Notes: generated from the sequence alone by a model not told the origin. A stretch of 15,680 bases of DNA from CAZAYB01 sp964489215 (GCA_964489215.1 CAZAYB010000043.1:1-15680), one strand, 5' to 3'; shown: positions 1 to 8,122, numbered from the stretch's first letter. A program made the numbers and translations.

Positions 1-1
1 G

Positions 2-511
2 GGAGCTTCTGTGTGGGAGTTTGATGTTCTTGCTCTTCATAGCGATGGCGACCAGCTTGTTTTCAATCATTCGGACAAAATCAGGTTTATTAACCGCAGG
101 CGGTTTTTGCGTGTTGCGGTGGATCTTCCTGCAATGGTTACAAAGTTTGAGTCTTTACGGTCGAGCTGGGAGGAAGAGAGGAAAATGGAGATGCTTCCGG
201 AGTTTTACCGTGCGAAAGTCAGAGAGCTTTCGGGGCCTGGTCTTAAACTCGAAACAAATATGGATGTAAGGAACGGTGAACGTATACTTGTAATTTTTGA
301 GCTTGATGAAAAGCGGATTGTTCAGGATGTTGGTGAAATCAGGGGTATTCGCAAAGAAGGTGACCACAGGCTGATAGGTGTAGAGCTTGTGGGACTGACA
401 GATTTTGCGGTTGATGAACTTGTAAAGGCAACGAATAACGCTGCAATCGGTTATGCGATGGAAGATGATTTATCGGTTAATAAGAATGTTCTGGAGAAGA
501 TAAATGGCTAG
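2..511 (+). CDS. PilZ-domain protein, 3' part (YcgR-like c-di-GMP effector)
   Basis: The frame is open to the window's left edge with no stop, so the gene probably starts upstream; the GTG at 11 is the first possible start inside the window. Counting from it, the protein has 166 residues. An arginine-rich RxxxR motif (R30-R34, in NRRRFLRV) is followed about 40 residues later by ELSGPG (72-77). These are the two parts of the PilZ cyclic-di-GMP site, [D/N]xSxxG being the family form, with Glu here in place of Asp/Asn. The strand-rich stretch before RxxxR looks like the end of a YcgR-type N-terminal domain, which is cut off here. YcgR proteins bind c-di-GMP and slow the flagellar motor; sharing that role is inferred from the position directly upstream of rod genes. 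The end overlaps flgF by 8 bases, so the two are probably translationally coupled. Confidence 0.8.
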   Translation, partial: GASVWEFDVLALHSDGDQLVFNHSDKIRFINRRRFLRVAVDLPAMVTKFESLRSSWEEERKMEMLPEFYRAKVRELSGPGLKLETNMDVRNGERILVIFELDEKRIVQDVGEIRGIRKEGDHRLIGVELVGLTDFAVDELVKATNNAAIGYAMEDDLSVNKNVLEKING

Positions 512-1247
512 TCCCGGCGGAATACTTGGTTCGAGTCTTAATGCTCTGACGAATGATCTGGATACTACGACCAATAACCTTGCGAACATGAATACAGCAG
601 GTTACAAGCGTAAGGTTAATGATTTCAGCAGGGTCCTTATGCGTCATCTTACCAAAGGGAGCAAGTTTCCTCAGACAGGGGGTGAGATCCTTACTCATGA
701 CAGTATTGATTTTAGCCAGGGCATGCTCAGTAATACGAAACGCAAGCTTGATATTGCATTACAGGGCAAGGGTTTCTTTGTTCTTGAGACCCCAAACGGC
801 AAACGGTATACTCGCAACGGTTCATTTCACCTCAACTCCGCAACAGGTCAGCTTACAGACATTCATAACAATTTGTTATCCGGTGTTAACAGGCCTATCA
901 TAATTCCGCCAAATACACCTGATACTGATATACATATAACTGATGATGGAATGGTTAGTGCAAGGGGCACGAATCTTGGGCAGATACAAGTTGTTAATTT
1001 TGATGAGGGTGATTTACAGAAGCTTGAGCTTGTCGGTAATTCCATGTTCAAAGCTCCTGATAATTTACGTGAGCAGCAGGCTAATGATACTATTGTAAGG
1101 CAGGGTTATCAGGAAAGGTCAAATGTAAGTATTATGGATGAGACGGTTAATATGATGTCGGTTGCCCGGCTTTATGAGATGAATATGAATATAATCAAAC
1201 GCAAAAGAGAAAATAACAAGACTATGGTTGGAGTAGCCAATAGTTAA
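504..1247 (+). CDS. flgF: Flagellar basal-body rod protein FlgF
   Basis: This 247-residue protein is a FlgF/FlgG-type axial rod component. The N-terminus carries the rod/hook signature (TTNNLANMNTAGYKR, residues 22-36), then the SNTKRKLDIALQGKGFF stretch (about 76-92). The C-terminal helix ends in a VNMMSVARLYEMN motif that pairs with the N-terminal helix in rod and hook proteins. It is read as FlgF rather than FlgG because the next gene is a far better FlgG and FlgF normally precedes it; the C-terminus also lacks the QRGYDINARAIK form typical of FlgG. FlgF is exported by the flagellar type III system and forms part of the rod. The ATG is supported by GGAGA at 493-497, six bases upstream. It overlaps the PilZ gene by 8 bases and lies 20 bases before flgG. 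Confidence 0.88.
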   Translation: MASPGGILGSSLNALTNDLDTTTNNLANMNTAGYKRKVNDFSRVLMRHLTKGSKFPQTGGEILTHDSIDFSQGMLSNTKRKLDIALQGKGFFVLETPNGKRYTRNGSFHLNSATGQLTDIHNNLLSGVNRPIIIPPNTPDTDIHITDDGMVSARGTNLGQIQVVNFDEGDLQKLELVGNSMFKAPDNLREQQANDTIVRQGYQERSNVSIMDETVNMMSVARLYEMNMNIIKRKRENNKTMVGVANS

Positions 1248-1267
1248 TTCAGATATGGAGGTTAAAA

Positions 1268-2050
1268 ATGCTTAGATCATTTTCGACAGCGGCGACAGGA
1301 ATGCAGGCCCAGATAACGATGGTTGATAATGTCGCTAATAACCTTGCAAACGTCAACACGACAGGTTTTAAGCGCAGCCAGGTTAATTTCCAGGACTTGC
1401 TGTACCTTAAGATTCGCGAGGCAGGCAGAGAGGTTGCAAGCGGAGTTACAGCTCCAAGCGGTCTTGAGATAGGAAGCGGTGTCCGTATTGCTTCTACTAA
1501 CCGGGTATTCAATGAAGGTCAGCTTCAAAGCACGGGCAGAGACCTTGATATTGCTATCCAGGGCGACGGTTTTTTTGAGGTTACCGATGCTAACGGCGAG
1601 AGCAGGTATACTCGTGACGGCAGTTTGCAGATGGATGCTAACGGTCTTATTGTTACTGCGGCAGGTCTTGAGGTCAGTCCCGGTCTTACGATTCCTATTG
1701 ATGCTACGAGTATAGATATATCGCAGGACGGGACGGTTAATGTAAACACCCCGGCGGGCAATCAGGTTGTCGGCACGATAGATCTGGTAAGGTTTACTAA
1801 TCCGGCAGGTCTAAGCGCAGAAGGAGGAAACCTTTACCGTGAGACCGAGGCGAGCGGGGCGCCTGTTACAGGCACACCCGGTCAGGATGGTTTTGGTACG
1901 ATGCTTTCGAAGTATCTGGAAAAGTCGAATGTCGAACTTGTAAATGAGCTGGTTGATCTTATAACCGCTCAGCGGGGATATGACATTAATGCCAGGGCAA
2001 TTAAGGCAGGCGATGAGATGCTGCGTAATATGAATATTCTGATCAGGTAG
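1268..2050 (+). CDS. flgG: Flagellar distal rod protein FlgG
   Basis: At 260 residues this matches the usual FlgG length. The N-terminus has MLRSF then VANNLANVNTTGFKR (about 23-37). Next come the distal-rod stretch, the GRDLDIAIQGDGFFEV motif and a C-terminal LVDLITAQRGYDINARAIK helix, all hallmarks of FlgG. The protein polymerises as the distal rod inside the L and P rings, between the proximal rod and the hook, after export by the flagellar type III apparatus. The start has a strong Shine-Dalgarno, GGAGG at 1257-1261. A 140-base gap separates it from flgA, the longest break in the rod-ring run. No unusual residues or truncation were seen. Confidence 0.95.
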   Translation: MLRSFSTAATGMQAQITMVDNVANNLANVNTTGFKRSQVNFQDLLYLKIREAGREVASGVTAPSGLEIGSGVRIASTNRVFNEGQLQSTGRDLDIAIQGDGFFEVTDANGESRYTRDGSLQMDANGLIVTAAGLEVSPGLTIPIDATSIDISQDGTVNVNTPAGNQVVGTIDLVRFTNPAGLSAEGGNLYRETEASGAPVTGTPGQDGFGTMLSKYLEKSNVELVNELVDLITAQRGYDINARAIKAGDEMLRNMNILIR

Positions 2051-2190
2051 TTTGAGTACAAGCTGATATGACTGTTTGGAAAGTTTTATTTGTCAGTATC
2101 GAACAGGCGGTTTTGCAGAGGTTTCAAAATAGATTACAAGTGCAGTTAAATTTAATAATAAGTTGTTTTTGCCTTTAAGCGAGGCTTTGT

Positions 2191-3297
2191 ATGAATATTA
2201 GAAAATTATCAATATTTCGGGAACCAGTAAAAAAATATTTTGGCGGTCAGGGCAGTCTTTTTGAATCTGATTTTGCTTTCCTGGCAGAGTCCAGAAAAAT
2301 TCTGCCTTCCGTTGACAAGCAGCTTTTGGAGCGTTTCTTAATATTTTTGAGCATATTGATGATTATGTTTTCGGCTTTGGTTTTGGCCAATGATGATCAG
2401 GAGGCCAGGCTTCACCTTCCCAGGAGCAAGGTAATTGGTAAGAAGCTGGTGAAGCTTGGCGATATTGGCATCATGAACGGTGAGGCGGAGCTTGTCGGTC
2501 GTCTGGGTTCGATAGAGCTTGGTCAGTTTTCTGTTAACGGTCAAAAGATAGTTATTGACCGCAGGACCATAGAGAGCAGGGTTGTATCAGCGAAGATAGA
2601 TATTGACAAGCTTCACATCACCGGAGCAGAGCGTGTTGTTGTAAGGCGTCAAGAAGATACTATAGAAAGTGACAGTATTGTTGAAAAGGCAGGTGAGCTT
2701 ATTGAGAAAGCTTATAAGGATGATGAGGAGGCGCAGATATCTCTTGTCCGTGCACCTGAAGATTTTGTAGTGGCCAGTGAAGAGGGTGAAGTTAAGTTGG
2801 TTCCAAAAATGAGGAAGTATCAGTCCGGGAACAAGACCAAAATTCGAGTTGAGGTTATCCAGGACGGTGTTAAAAAAGGCGAGCGTGATGTACTTTTCAG
2901 CAGGATGTATGATGTGAAAAGAGCGGTTGCCAGTGTTGATATTGAACAGGGTCAGATGTTAAGTGCGAATAATGTCGCAGTTGAGATAGTAAAGAGTCCT
3001 GTGCCTCAGGAAAATGAGTTTGTTCCGCCTTTTGGTTTGATAGCGACCAAGCCTATATCCAGGGGGCGTATAATTACTGATATGGTAGCTGGTGTTCCGC
3101 AGTCTCCGATAATTATCAAGAGGCGTGAGAACGTACTAATGAAAATTGATACGAAGGGTTTATTGGTAACGGCTCAGGGTCTGGCGATGCAGGACGGGAG
3201 GGCTGGTGAGGTTATAAGGGTTAAGAATATTAACGGCAGAGGCAGAATTATTGTTTGCAGGGTTAACGCAGACGGCAGTGTTGAACCTGTATTTTAA
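2191..3297 (+). CDS. flgA: P-ring assembly chaperone FlgA
   Basis: FlgA is a periplasmic chaperone needed for polymerising FlgI into the P ring. The C-terminal half shows the SAF-type FlgA region: ASVDIEQGQML, a segment ending in KPISRGRIIT, then VLMKIDTKGLLVTAQGLAMQ and VIRVKNINGRGRII, with the usual short tail. At 368 residues it is longer than enterobacterial FlgA because of an N-terminal extra domain, as in many non-enteric FlgA proteins. A hydrophobic signal-like segment lies at about residues 48-65 (LIFLSILMIMFSALVLA), preceded by some 45 polar residues, which is unusually long for a signal peptide. The ATG at 2191 has GAGG at 2181-2184, and the frame is closed by TAA at 2176-2178. A later start nearer the hydrophobic segment is possible, but I see no clear ribosome binding site for one. 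flgH follows after 20 bases. Confidence 0.87.
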   Translation: MNIRKLSIFREPVKKYFGGQGSLFESDFAFLAESRKILPSVDKQLLERFLIFLSILMIMFSALVLANDDQEARLHLPRSKVIGKKLVKLGDIGIMNGEAELVGRLGSIELGQFSVNGQKIVIDRRTIESRVVSAKIDIDKLHITGAERVVVRRQEDTIESDSIVEKAGELIEKAYKDDEEAQISLVRAPEDFVVASEEGEVKLVPKMRKYQSGNKTKIRVEVIQDGVKKGERDVLFSRMYDVKRAVASVDIEQGQMLSANNVAVEIVKSPVPQENEFVPPFGLIATKPISRGRIITDMVAGVPQSPIIIKRRENVLMKIDTKGLLVTAQGLAMQDGRAGEVIRVKNINGRGRIIVCRVNADGSVEPVF

Positions 3298-3317
3298 GTT
3301 ATAAAGAAGGAGCTGAT

Positions 3318-3980
3318 ATGAAATTTGCAGGATTGTTTATTAAGGATAAGTTTACTGAATCATTTTGGCGTTATGCGGTTTTTTCGGCGTTTTTGATTTT
3401 GTTTATTCTGGTTTGTCCCGGCTGGTCTGGTTCGATATACGCAAAGAGAGACAAGACTGTTTCCAGGCCTTTGTATTCGGATGCAAAGGCGACTCAGGTT
3501 GGTGATATACTTACGATAGTTATCGTTGAGCAGAGCAAGATAGATAACGAAGTAGAGCGTGATCTTAAAAAGGAGACCAATCATGAGTTGGGTTTAAATG
3601 GTGATGATTTTACGATTGAGCATCTGATTCCGAGTATTCCTGATCTGGCTGTCAAGGCTTCGAGCAAGAAGTCTACGAGCGGGCAAAGCGACTATAAGGA
3701 TGAAAGGACCTTTGAGGACAGTATGACGGTAGTTGTTGAGGATGTACTGCCCAACGGCAATCTGCTTGTTATGGGCACCAGGGAAAGGGATGTTGCAGGT
3801 GATAAGCAGATCATTCAGATAAGCGGTATCGTTCGACCCCGTGATATAACATTTAATAACACCGTAAGCAGTGCCCAGGTTGCGAATTTTAAGCTGGTCA
3901 ATCTTACTGAGGGAATAAGCAAGGATTATAATAATCCAGGCTGGCTTGCGAGTATTTTTGATACACTGTGGCCTTTTTAA
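3318..3980 (+). CDS. flgH: Flagellar L-ring protein FlgH
   Basis: This 220-residue protein has the FlgH landmarks in order: RPLYSDAKATQVGDILTIVI (about 50-69), FEDSMTVVVEDVLPNGNLLV (about 122-141), then QIISGIVRP-type and FNNTVSSAQVANF motifs before the C-terminus. FlgH forms the outer-membrane L ring around the distal rod. An N-terminal hydrophobic segment spans about residues 17-34. Most FlgH proteins are lipoproteins; here the only candidate Cys (C33) follows Ile-Leu-Val, which is not a proper lipobox because Gly/Ala/Ser is expected just before Cys. Signal peptidase I cleavage near SIYA (39-42) is an alternative. The last residues (DTLWPF) end in Phe. AAGGAG at 3307-3312 supports the ATG. 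The flgI gene starts 29 bases after the stop. Confidence 0.93.
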   Translation: MKFAGLFIKDKFTESFWRYAVFSAFLILFILVCPGWSGSIYAKRDKTVSRPLYSDAKATQVGDILTIVIVEQSKIDNEVERDLKKETNHELGLNGDDFTIEHLIPSIPDLAVKASSKKSTSGQSDYKDERTFEDSMTVVVEDVLPNGNLLVMGTRERDVAGDKQIIQISGIVRPRDITFNNTVSSAQVANFKLVNLTEGISKDYNNPGWLASIFDTLWPF

Positions 3981-3993
3981 CAGAGTATAGATT

Positions 3994-4001
3994 AAGGGGA
4001 G
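3994..4001 (+). promoter_or_regulatory. Ribosome binding site deciding the flgI start
   Basis: AAGGGGAG lies eight bases before the ATG at 4010. This makes 4010 the likely flgI start rather than the in-frame ATG at 3968, which would overlap the end of flgH, lacks a clear Shine-Dalgarno and would put 14 polar residues in front of the signal peptide. Confidence 0.75.
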
Positions 4002-4009
4002 CATTTTGT

Positions 4010-5128
4010 ATGCGTGTGAATAAAAAAATATTTATATTGTTTTTGATACTTTCGTGTTTTGTATCTGTGGAAGGTGCGCGAATCAAGGACATTGTTGATA
4101 TCAAGGGGATCCGTTCCAATCCATTAAGCGGTTTCGGGCTTGTGGTTGGTTTAGCTGACGGTAACGGTGATTCGTCATTGCCTTCACGCCAGATGCTTTC
4201 GAGCCTTCTTAACAAGGAAGGAATGAATTTTTCTCCTGATTCACTTGGTCAGGGCAGTGTTGCTCTTGTGGTAGTTACTGCAGAGCTTGGGCCCTGGGAC
4301 CGTCAGGGCAGCAGAATCGATATTACTGTTTCTGCTATAGGTGACGCTAAGAGTCTTGAGGGCGGGGTGTTACTGGCGACTGAGCTTCGCGGTCTTGACG
4401 GTGAGGTTTACGCGGTAGCCCGGGCGTCATCGATATCAACGGCTTCGTGGAATGTTGAAAGCGATGCAACCGGAACCAAGGCCAGGAAGAACCATCCTAC
4501 GGTGGGCAGGATTCCTAACGGTGCCCATGTTGAGAGGTCGGAGATATCTGATTTTGTAGAAATACTCGGCGGTATGAAGTTTATAACGCTGAGCCTTCGC
4601 AACAGTGATTTTTCCACTGCAGAACGTATCCGCAAGGCGGTTGACAGTTTATATCCGAATACCGCATTTGTGGAAGATGCGGGTACTATACGCGTGCGTA
4701 TACCGACTACGGTTTCCCGGGAAAATATTGTAAGATTTATCGACAGTATAACAGAGCAGCAGGTAAGGGTTGATATGCCTGCGATAGTTGTGATTAACGA
4801 GAGGACCGGCACGATAGTGGCTGGCGGCAATGTTGGTATATCTGAAGCGGCGGTGGCACAGGGTTCACTGGTAGTTAAGGTTAAGGAGAGATTGATTCCT
4901 TCACAGCCTCAGGCACCATTCAGTGAAGCTGGGCAGACAGTTGTGGTTCCTGATACTGAGATAGAGGTAAGTGAAGAAGGGCATCTTATACCGGTGCCCA
5001 ATGTTGTTACGGTAGAGGAGCTTGCCAATTCGCTGAACGCTATCGGGGCAACACCGAGGGACCTTATCGCGATATTCAATGCATTGAAGGTTGCGGGGGC
5101 ACTACAGGCTAAAATCGAGATGATGTAA
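4010..5128 (+). CDS. flgI: Flagellar P-ring protein FlgI
   Basis: FlgI polymerises in the periplasm as the P ring around the rod. From the ATG at 4010 it has 372 residues, in the normal range. A signal peptide is clear: basic MRVNKK, a hydrophobic stretch and a likely cut after VEG (residues 20-22), giving mature ARIKDIVDIKGIRSNPLSGF, the classic FlgI start. Further family blocks include GFGLVVGLADGNGD, SRIDITVSAIGDAKSLEGG and VVINERTGTIVAGGNVGISE. The C-terminal block is VTVEELANSLNAIGATPRDL plus IAIFNALKVAGALQAKIEMM. An in-frame ATG at 3968 would add 14 residues but is disfavoured. The stop overlaps the flgJ start by one base (TAATG), which suggests coupled translation. Confidence 0.95.
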   Translation: MRVNKKIFILFLILSCFVSVEGARIKDIVDIKGIRSNPLSGFGLVVGLADGNGDSSLPSRQMLSSLLNKEGMNFSPDSLGQGSVALVVVTAELGPWDRQGSRIDITVSAIGDAKSLEGGVLLATELRGLDGEVYAVARASSISTASWNVESDATGTKARKNHPTVGRIPNGAHVERSEISDFVEILGGMKFITLSLRNSDFSTAERIRKAVDSLYPNTAFVEDAGTIRVRIPTTVSRENIVRFIDSITEQQVRVDMPAIVVINERTGTIVAGGNVGISEAAVAQGSLVVKVKERLIPSQPQAPFSEAGQTVVVPDTEIEVSEEGHLIPVPNVVTVEELANSLNAIGATPRDLIAIFNALKVAGALQAKIEMM

Positions 5129-5487
5129 TGGAAATGCTTGAAGGAATGAACAATATACAGGGCTGTGTTGACGCCAAGTCAGTCAGCGAGATTGAGGAGC
5201 TTAAAAGGCAGACAGGTTATTCGGCCGATAAGACGGATGCCCACAGAAAGCAGGCAGCTAAAAAGTTTGAGGGTATCTTTATAAAGGAGATACTTAAGAA
5301 AATGAATAAACCCCTGGATGAAGAAGGTCTTTTTGAAAGCTCCGGTATGCGTCAGATGAAGGGGCTTTTCTGGGATTTTCTTTCGGAGGAAGCTGCCGAC
5401 AGCGGGGGATTTGGTTTGTGGAAGGATATTTATATCGATATGTGTGAAAAGGCGAATGTAGAGCCTAAGCTGGACCAGCAGGTATAA
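5128..5487 (+). CDS. flgJ: FlgJ-type rod-binding protein (single domain)
   Basis: This 119-residue protein is the N-terminal rod-binding domain of FlgJ on its own. The core runs from about residue 43 (AKKFEGIFIKEILKKMNK) through GLFESSGMRQMKGLFWDFLSEE to GGFGLWKDIY. The C-terminal peptidoglycan hydrolase domain of enterobacterial FlgJ is absent, as in many bacteria outside the gamma/beta-proteobacteria, where a separate lytic enzyme opens the wall. The domain acts as scaffold or cap for rod growth in the periplasm. The ATG overlaps the flgI stop by one base and has only a weak Shine-Dalgarno, so translation probably depends on ribosomes leaving flgI. ATGs at 5134 and 5146 are possible alternative starts with little effect on the domain. 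Confidence 0.85.
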   Translation: MEMLEGMNNIQGCVDAKSVSEIEELKRQTGYSADKTDAHRKQAAKKFEGIFIKEILKKMNKPLDEEGLFESSGMRQMKGLFWDFLSEEAADSGGFGLWKDIYIDMCEKANVEPKLDQQV

Positions 5488-5524
5488 TTTATCGAAGATT
5501 TATAAGAATTTACGGAATTCAGTT

Positions 5525-6043
5525 ATGAATTTTAACCAGGTTGAATTTGATCGGTGTGTTGATGAGCTGATGGATGCTCTGGATGATGAGAAGTGTCATA
5601 TACAGTTGAAGCTTGAACGTCTGACAGGAATGAAGTCAGCGGTTATCAGGCGAAATGAAAACGAACTGAGGACACTGCTTGAGATATCAGCACAGAGTGT
5701 CAGTGAGCACGACGCAGTTGAGGAAAAAAGGGACAATGTGCGTTTGAAGCTTGCGGGTATGCTCGGCAGAAGTTGTGATGAGGTTAATCTTTCGGTTTTG
5801 ACAGAGTATGTAACCGGCCAGAGGCGTGACAATCTTATCGAAAAACAGAAAGAGCTTCGTGATATTGTTGAAAAATTTCGGAGAGAATATGTAATTACAA
5901 CTGCGATACTTCGCGAATCCGCCAGGTTCAACAGGAAGCTTATCAGGCAGATGATGGGAGAACAGGATCAGTCTTTAACTTATAATTCCAACGGAAACAC
6001 AAACTGGCGAAATGGTAAACAATTGTTAAGTTACAGGATGTAA
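5525..6043 (+). CDS. flgN: FlgN-family export chaperone for FlgK/FlgL
   Basis: This 172-residue protein is mostly charged alpha helix with heptad-like spacing, has no signal peptide or membrane segment, and sits immediately upstream of flgK. FlgN is the cytoplasmic chaperone that binds the C-termini of FlgK and FlgL and delivers them to the flagellar export gate. Sequence conservation in this family is poor, so the call rests on size, helical make-up (DELMDALDDEKCHIQLKLER near the N-terminus; EKQKELRDIVEKFRREY in the middle) and position. The polar tail after about residue 145 is probably flexible. The ribosome binding site is weak (GGAA about seven bases before the ATG). flgK starts 11 bases after the stop. 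No flgM gene lies in the 37 bases between flgJ and flgN, or elsewhere in the window. Confidence 0.78.
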   Translation: MNFNQVEFDRCVDELMDALDDEKCHIQLKLERLTGMKSAVIRRNENELRTLLEISAQSVSEHDAVEEKRDNVRLKLAGMLGRSCDEVNLSVLTEYVTGQRRDNLIEKQKELRDIVEKFRREYVITTAILRESARFNRKLIRQMMGEQDQSLTYNSNGNTNWRNGKQLLSYRM

Positions 6044-6054
6044 CAGGATAATAT

Positions 6055-8097
6055 ATGGGCAGTCTTGAAATAGGTATAAGCGGGCTTCATACGGCGCAAA
6101 ATGCGCTTGATATCATAGGTAACAATATTGCCAATGCCTCTACGGATGGTTATCATCGCCAGGAGGCGGATATTCGGCCGATGGACGATCTGTATACCAG
6201 CGGTGCGCTTGTTGGGCAGGGTTCTTATATAAAGAAAATAAAGAGGCAGATAAACGAGCTGCTCAATACCCAGATAAGAAAGAAAGAATCTGATATATCT
6301 CAGCTTGACAGGGAGCTTGATTCTCTGATGACTCTTGAAAGTGCTTTTGGTGAATTGTCGACGGCAGCGATGAGTACTGCACTTGATGATTTTTATAATG
6401 CGTTCCATCATTTGAGTGAAGAACCCAGCCAGGTCGCCTATCAATCGGAGGTGGAAAGTGCGGCAGAAGTTTTATGCAACCAGATGAATAAAATAGGTGA
6501 TGTAGTTACCGATCTTGAGGACAAAACCTATGAAGAGGCTAAGGAAGTTGTCGATGAGATCAATCTTATGGGATCGCAGATAGCAGAACTTAATAATAAG
6601 ATCAAGATTGAAACGGTTCGCGGCGGTAAGCCCAGTAATATGCTGGACCAGCGTGATGAGTTGATATCCCAGCTTAGTGAGTTAAGCGGAGTTACCACAT
6701 ATGACAGAGAGTTTGGTGTTAAGGATGTCATGATCGGCAATATTCCTCTGGTAGTCAGTACCAGCAGTTCCGAGGTTGAAGCTGGTCTGGTTGTAAACGG
6801 GGATGAGTATGATCTTGGTATTTCTCTTAAAGATATGAGCATGTACAGTACGGAATTTCACGGCGGCAGGCTGGGCGGACTTGCTAATTTAAGGAACAGT
6901 ATACTTCGCGGTATCCGCAGCAATCTGAACAGTCTTGCAGAGAACATAATAACCGAGACCAACAAGATTCATGTGCAGGGGATTGGCACTTTCGGCTCTT
7001 TCGAGCGGCTTAGCGGCATTGTAGTCAACAGTCAGAATCTCGATGAAATAGAACCTCCTGTGTCCAACGGTACGATTAACATTCGCATTACCGACACTAA
7101 CGGCAATGTTGCAAGAGGGTCAGTTGCAGTGGTTACCACCGACACATTAAGTGATGTCGCTACTGATATAAGCAATATGAATGTAACGTTTGGAGCAGGT
7201 CCGGCGATCCAGCCTTTAAATGCCAGTGTTGTAGGAGGCAAGCTTGAAATATGGGTTGACCCGGCTTATTCGGGCTACAAGTTTGATTTCCTTCCTAACC
7301 CGCTTCCCAGGCCCAATTTAAGCGGTTGGGCGGGAGGACCGGGCGGTGAAGCTGAGCCTGATATTGTTATAAGCGGCAATTATACCGGAACAAGCAATAA
7401 AAGCTATACCTGTGAAGTAGTTACCACACCCCCGGGGGGTACCGGAAGTATAGGCAGCGGTGATATTGCTCTTGAGGTTCGTGAGGGAGCGGCTCTTATA
7501 ACGACCATCAATATCGGTACCGGGTATGTTCCCGGCACGACAGTTCAGCTTTCCGAGGGTATAGATATAACTCTGGGTGCCAACGGCAGCAGTGCCGGTT
7601 TTGTAAATGACGGTGAAACTTTCACAATTGATATGATGACGGATTCAGATACTTCCAGTCTTCTTGCCTCAGCAGGTATCAACAACTTTTTTACCGGCAG
7701 TGCAGCTACAAATATGGCAGTAAGCGAACAGATTAATGAAACACTCGGGAGGATAGCTGTTACCCGCACCAGCAGTCTTACGGATAATATAAGTGCCAAG
7801 CTTTTAGCGGCTCTGGGAGATCAGGAGCAAAGTGCTCTTGGTTCGATATCACAAAAGGATTATTACCGCAGAATATCAATGGATATCGGTGAACAGATAT
7901 CCATGAAGACAATGGAACAGGAAAACACTTACGGTGTCTGGAAGAGCCTTAACCAGCAAAGAGACGATGTAAGCGGTGTTGATATTAATGACCAGGCAAC
8001 CCAGATGCTTGTTTATGAACGGATGTTCCAGGGCATGGCTAAATTTCTTAATACGGTTGACAATACCCTTAGTACATTGATGGGAATATTAAGGTAA
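6055..8097 (+). CDS. flgK: Flagellar hook-associated protein FlgK (HAP1)
   Basis: FlgK forms the first junction zone between hook and filament. The N-terminus has MGSLEIGISGLHTAQNAL and NNIANASTDGYHRQ (about 23-36), and a DQRDELISQLSEL block lies at 198-210. The C-terminus carries SGVDINDQATQMLVYERMFQ (640-659) and a terminal helix, so both ends of the family are intact. At 680 residues it is longer than the roughly 550 of enterobacterial FlgK. The extra length is a Gly/Pro- and Thr-rich beta region (about 330-540, including ISGNYTGTSNKSYTCEV and VNDGETFTIDM), likely surface-exposed D2/D3-type insertions. Two cysteines (C141, C453) are unusual for an extracellular axial protein. The ATG has AGGA at 6045-6048. 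flgL follows after 25 bases. Confidence 0.93.
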   Translation: MGSLEIGISGLHTAQNALDIIGNNIANASTDGYHRQEADIRPMDDLYTSGALVGQGSYIKKIKRQINELLNTQIRKKESDISQLDRELDSLMTLESAFGELSTAAMSTALDDFYNAFHHLSEEPSQVAYQSEVESAAEVLCNQMNKIGDVVTDLEDKTYEEAKEVVDEINLMGSQIAELNNKIKIETVRGGKPSNMLDQRDELISQLSELSGVTTYDREFGVKDVMIGNIPLVVSTSSSEVEAGLVVNGDEYDLGISLKDMSMYSTEFHGGRLGGLANLRNSILRGIRSNLNSLAENIITETNKIHVQGIGTFGSFERLSGIVVNSQNLDEIEPPVSNGTINIRITDTNGNVARGSVAVVTTDTLSDVATDISNMNVTFGAGPAIQPLNASVVGGKLEIWVDPAYSGYKFDFLPNPLPRPNLSGWAGGPGGEAEPDIVISGNYTGTSNKSYTCEVVTTPPGGTGSIGSGDIALEVREGAALITTINIGTGYVPGTTVQLSEGIDITLGANGSSAGFVNDGETFTIDMMTDSDTSSLLASAGINNFFTGSAATNMAVSEQINETLGRIAVTRTSSLTDNISAKLLAALGDQEQSALGSISQKDYYRRISMDIGEQISMKTMEQENTYGVWKSLNQQRDDVSGVDINDQATQMLVYERMFQGMAKFLNTVDNTLSTLMGILR

Positions 8098-8122
8098 ATT
8101 TATTAATCAGTGAGATAAATTA

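Noticed and set aside
2072..2106. CTGTTTG / CGAACAG inverted repeat after flgG as a terminator
   Set aside because: The loop is 21 bases and only four Ts follow a little downstream, and the surrounding genes look like one operon.
2068..2178. 36-codon frame starting with ATG in the flgG-flgA gap, possible leader peptide
   Set aside because: No good Shine-Dalgarno, hydrophobic AT-rich composition expected by chance, and no recognisable attenuator after it.
2171..2185. Small hairpin (GCCTT with GAGGC) covering the flgA ribosome binding site
   Set aside because: Only four Watson-Crick pairs plus one G-U; too weak to argue for regulation without conservation.
3968..4009. Upstream ATG for flgI overlapping flgH
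   Set aside because: It would add 14 residues ahead of a proper signal peptide, and the strong AAGGGGAG serves the ATG at 4010.
5224..5231. GCCGATAA inside flgJ, identical to the sigma-28 -10 box, upstream of flgN-flgK-flgL
   Set aside because: The nearest TAAA lies 18 bases upstream instead of about 15, and an 8-base match in a window this size is expected by chance about half the time.
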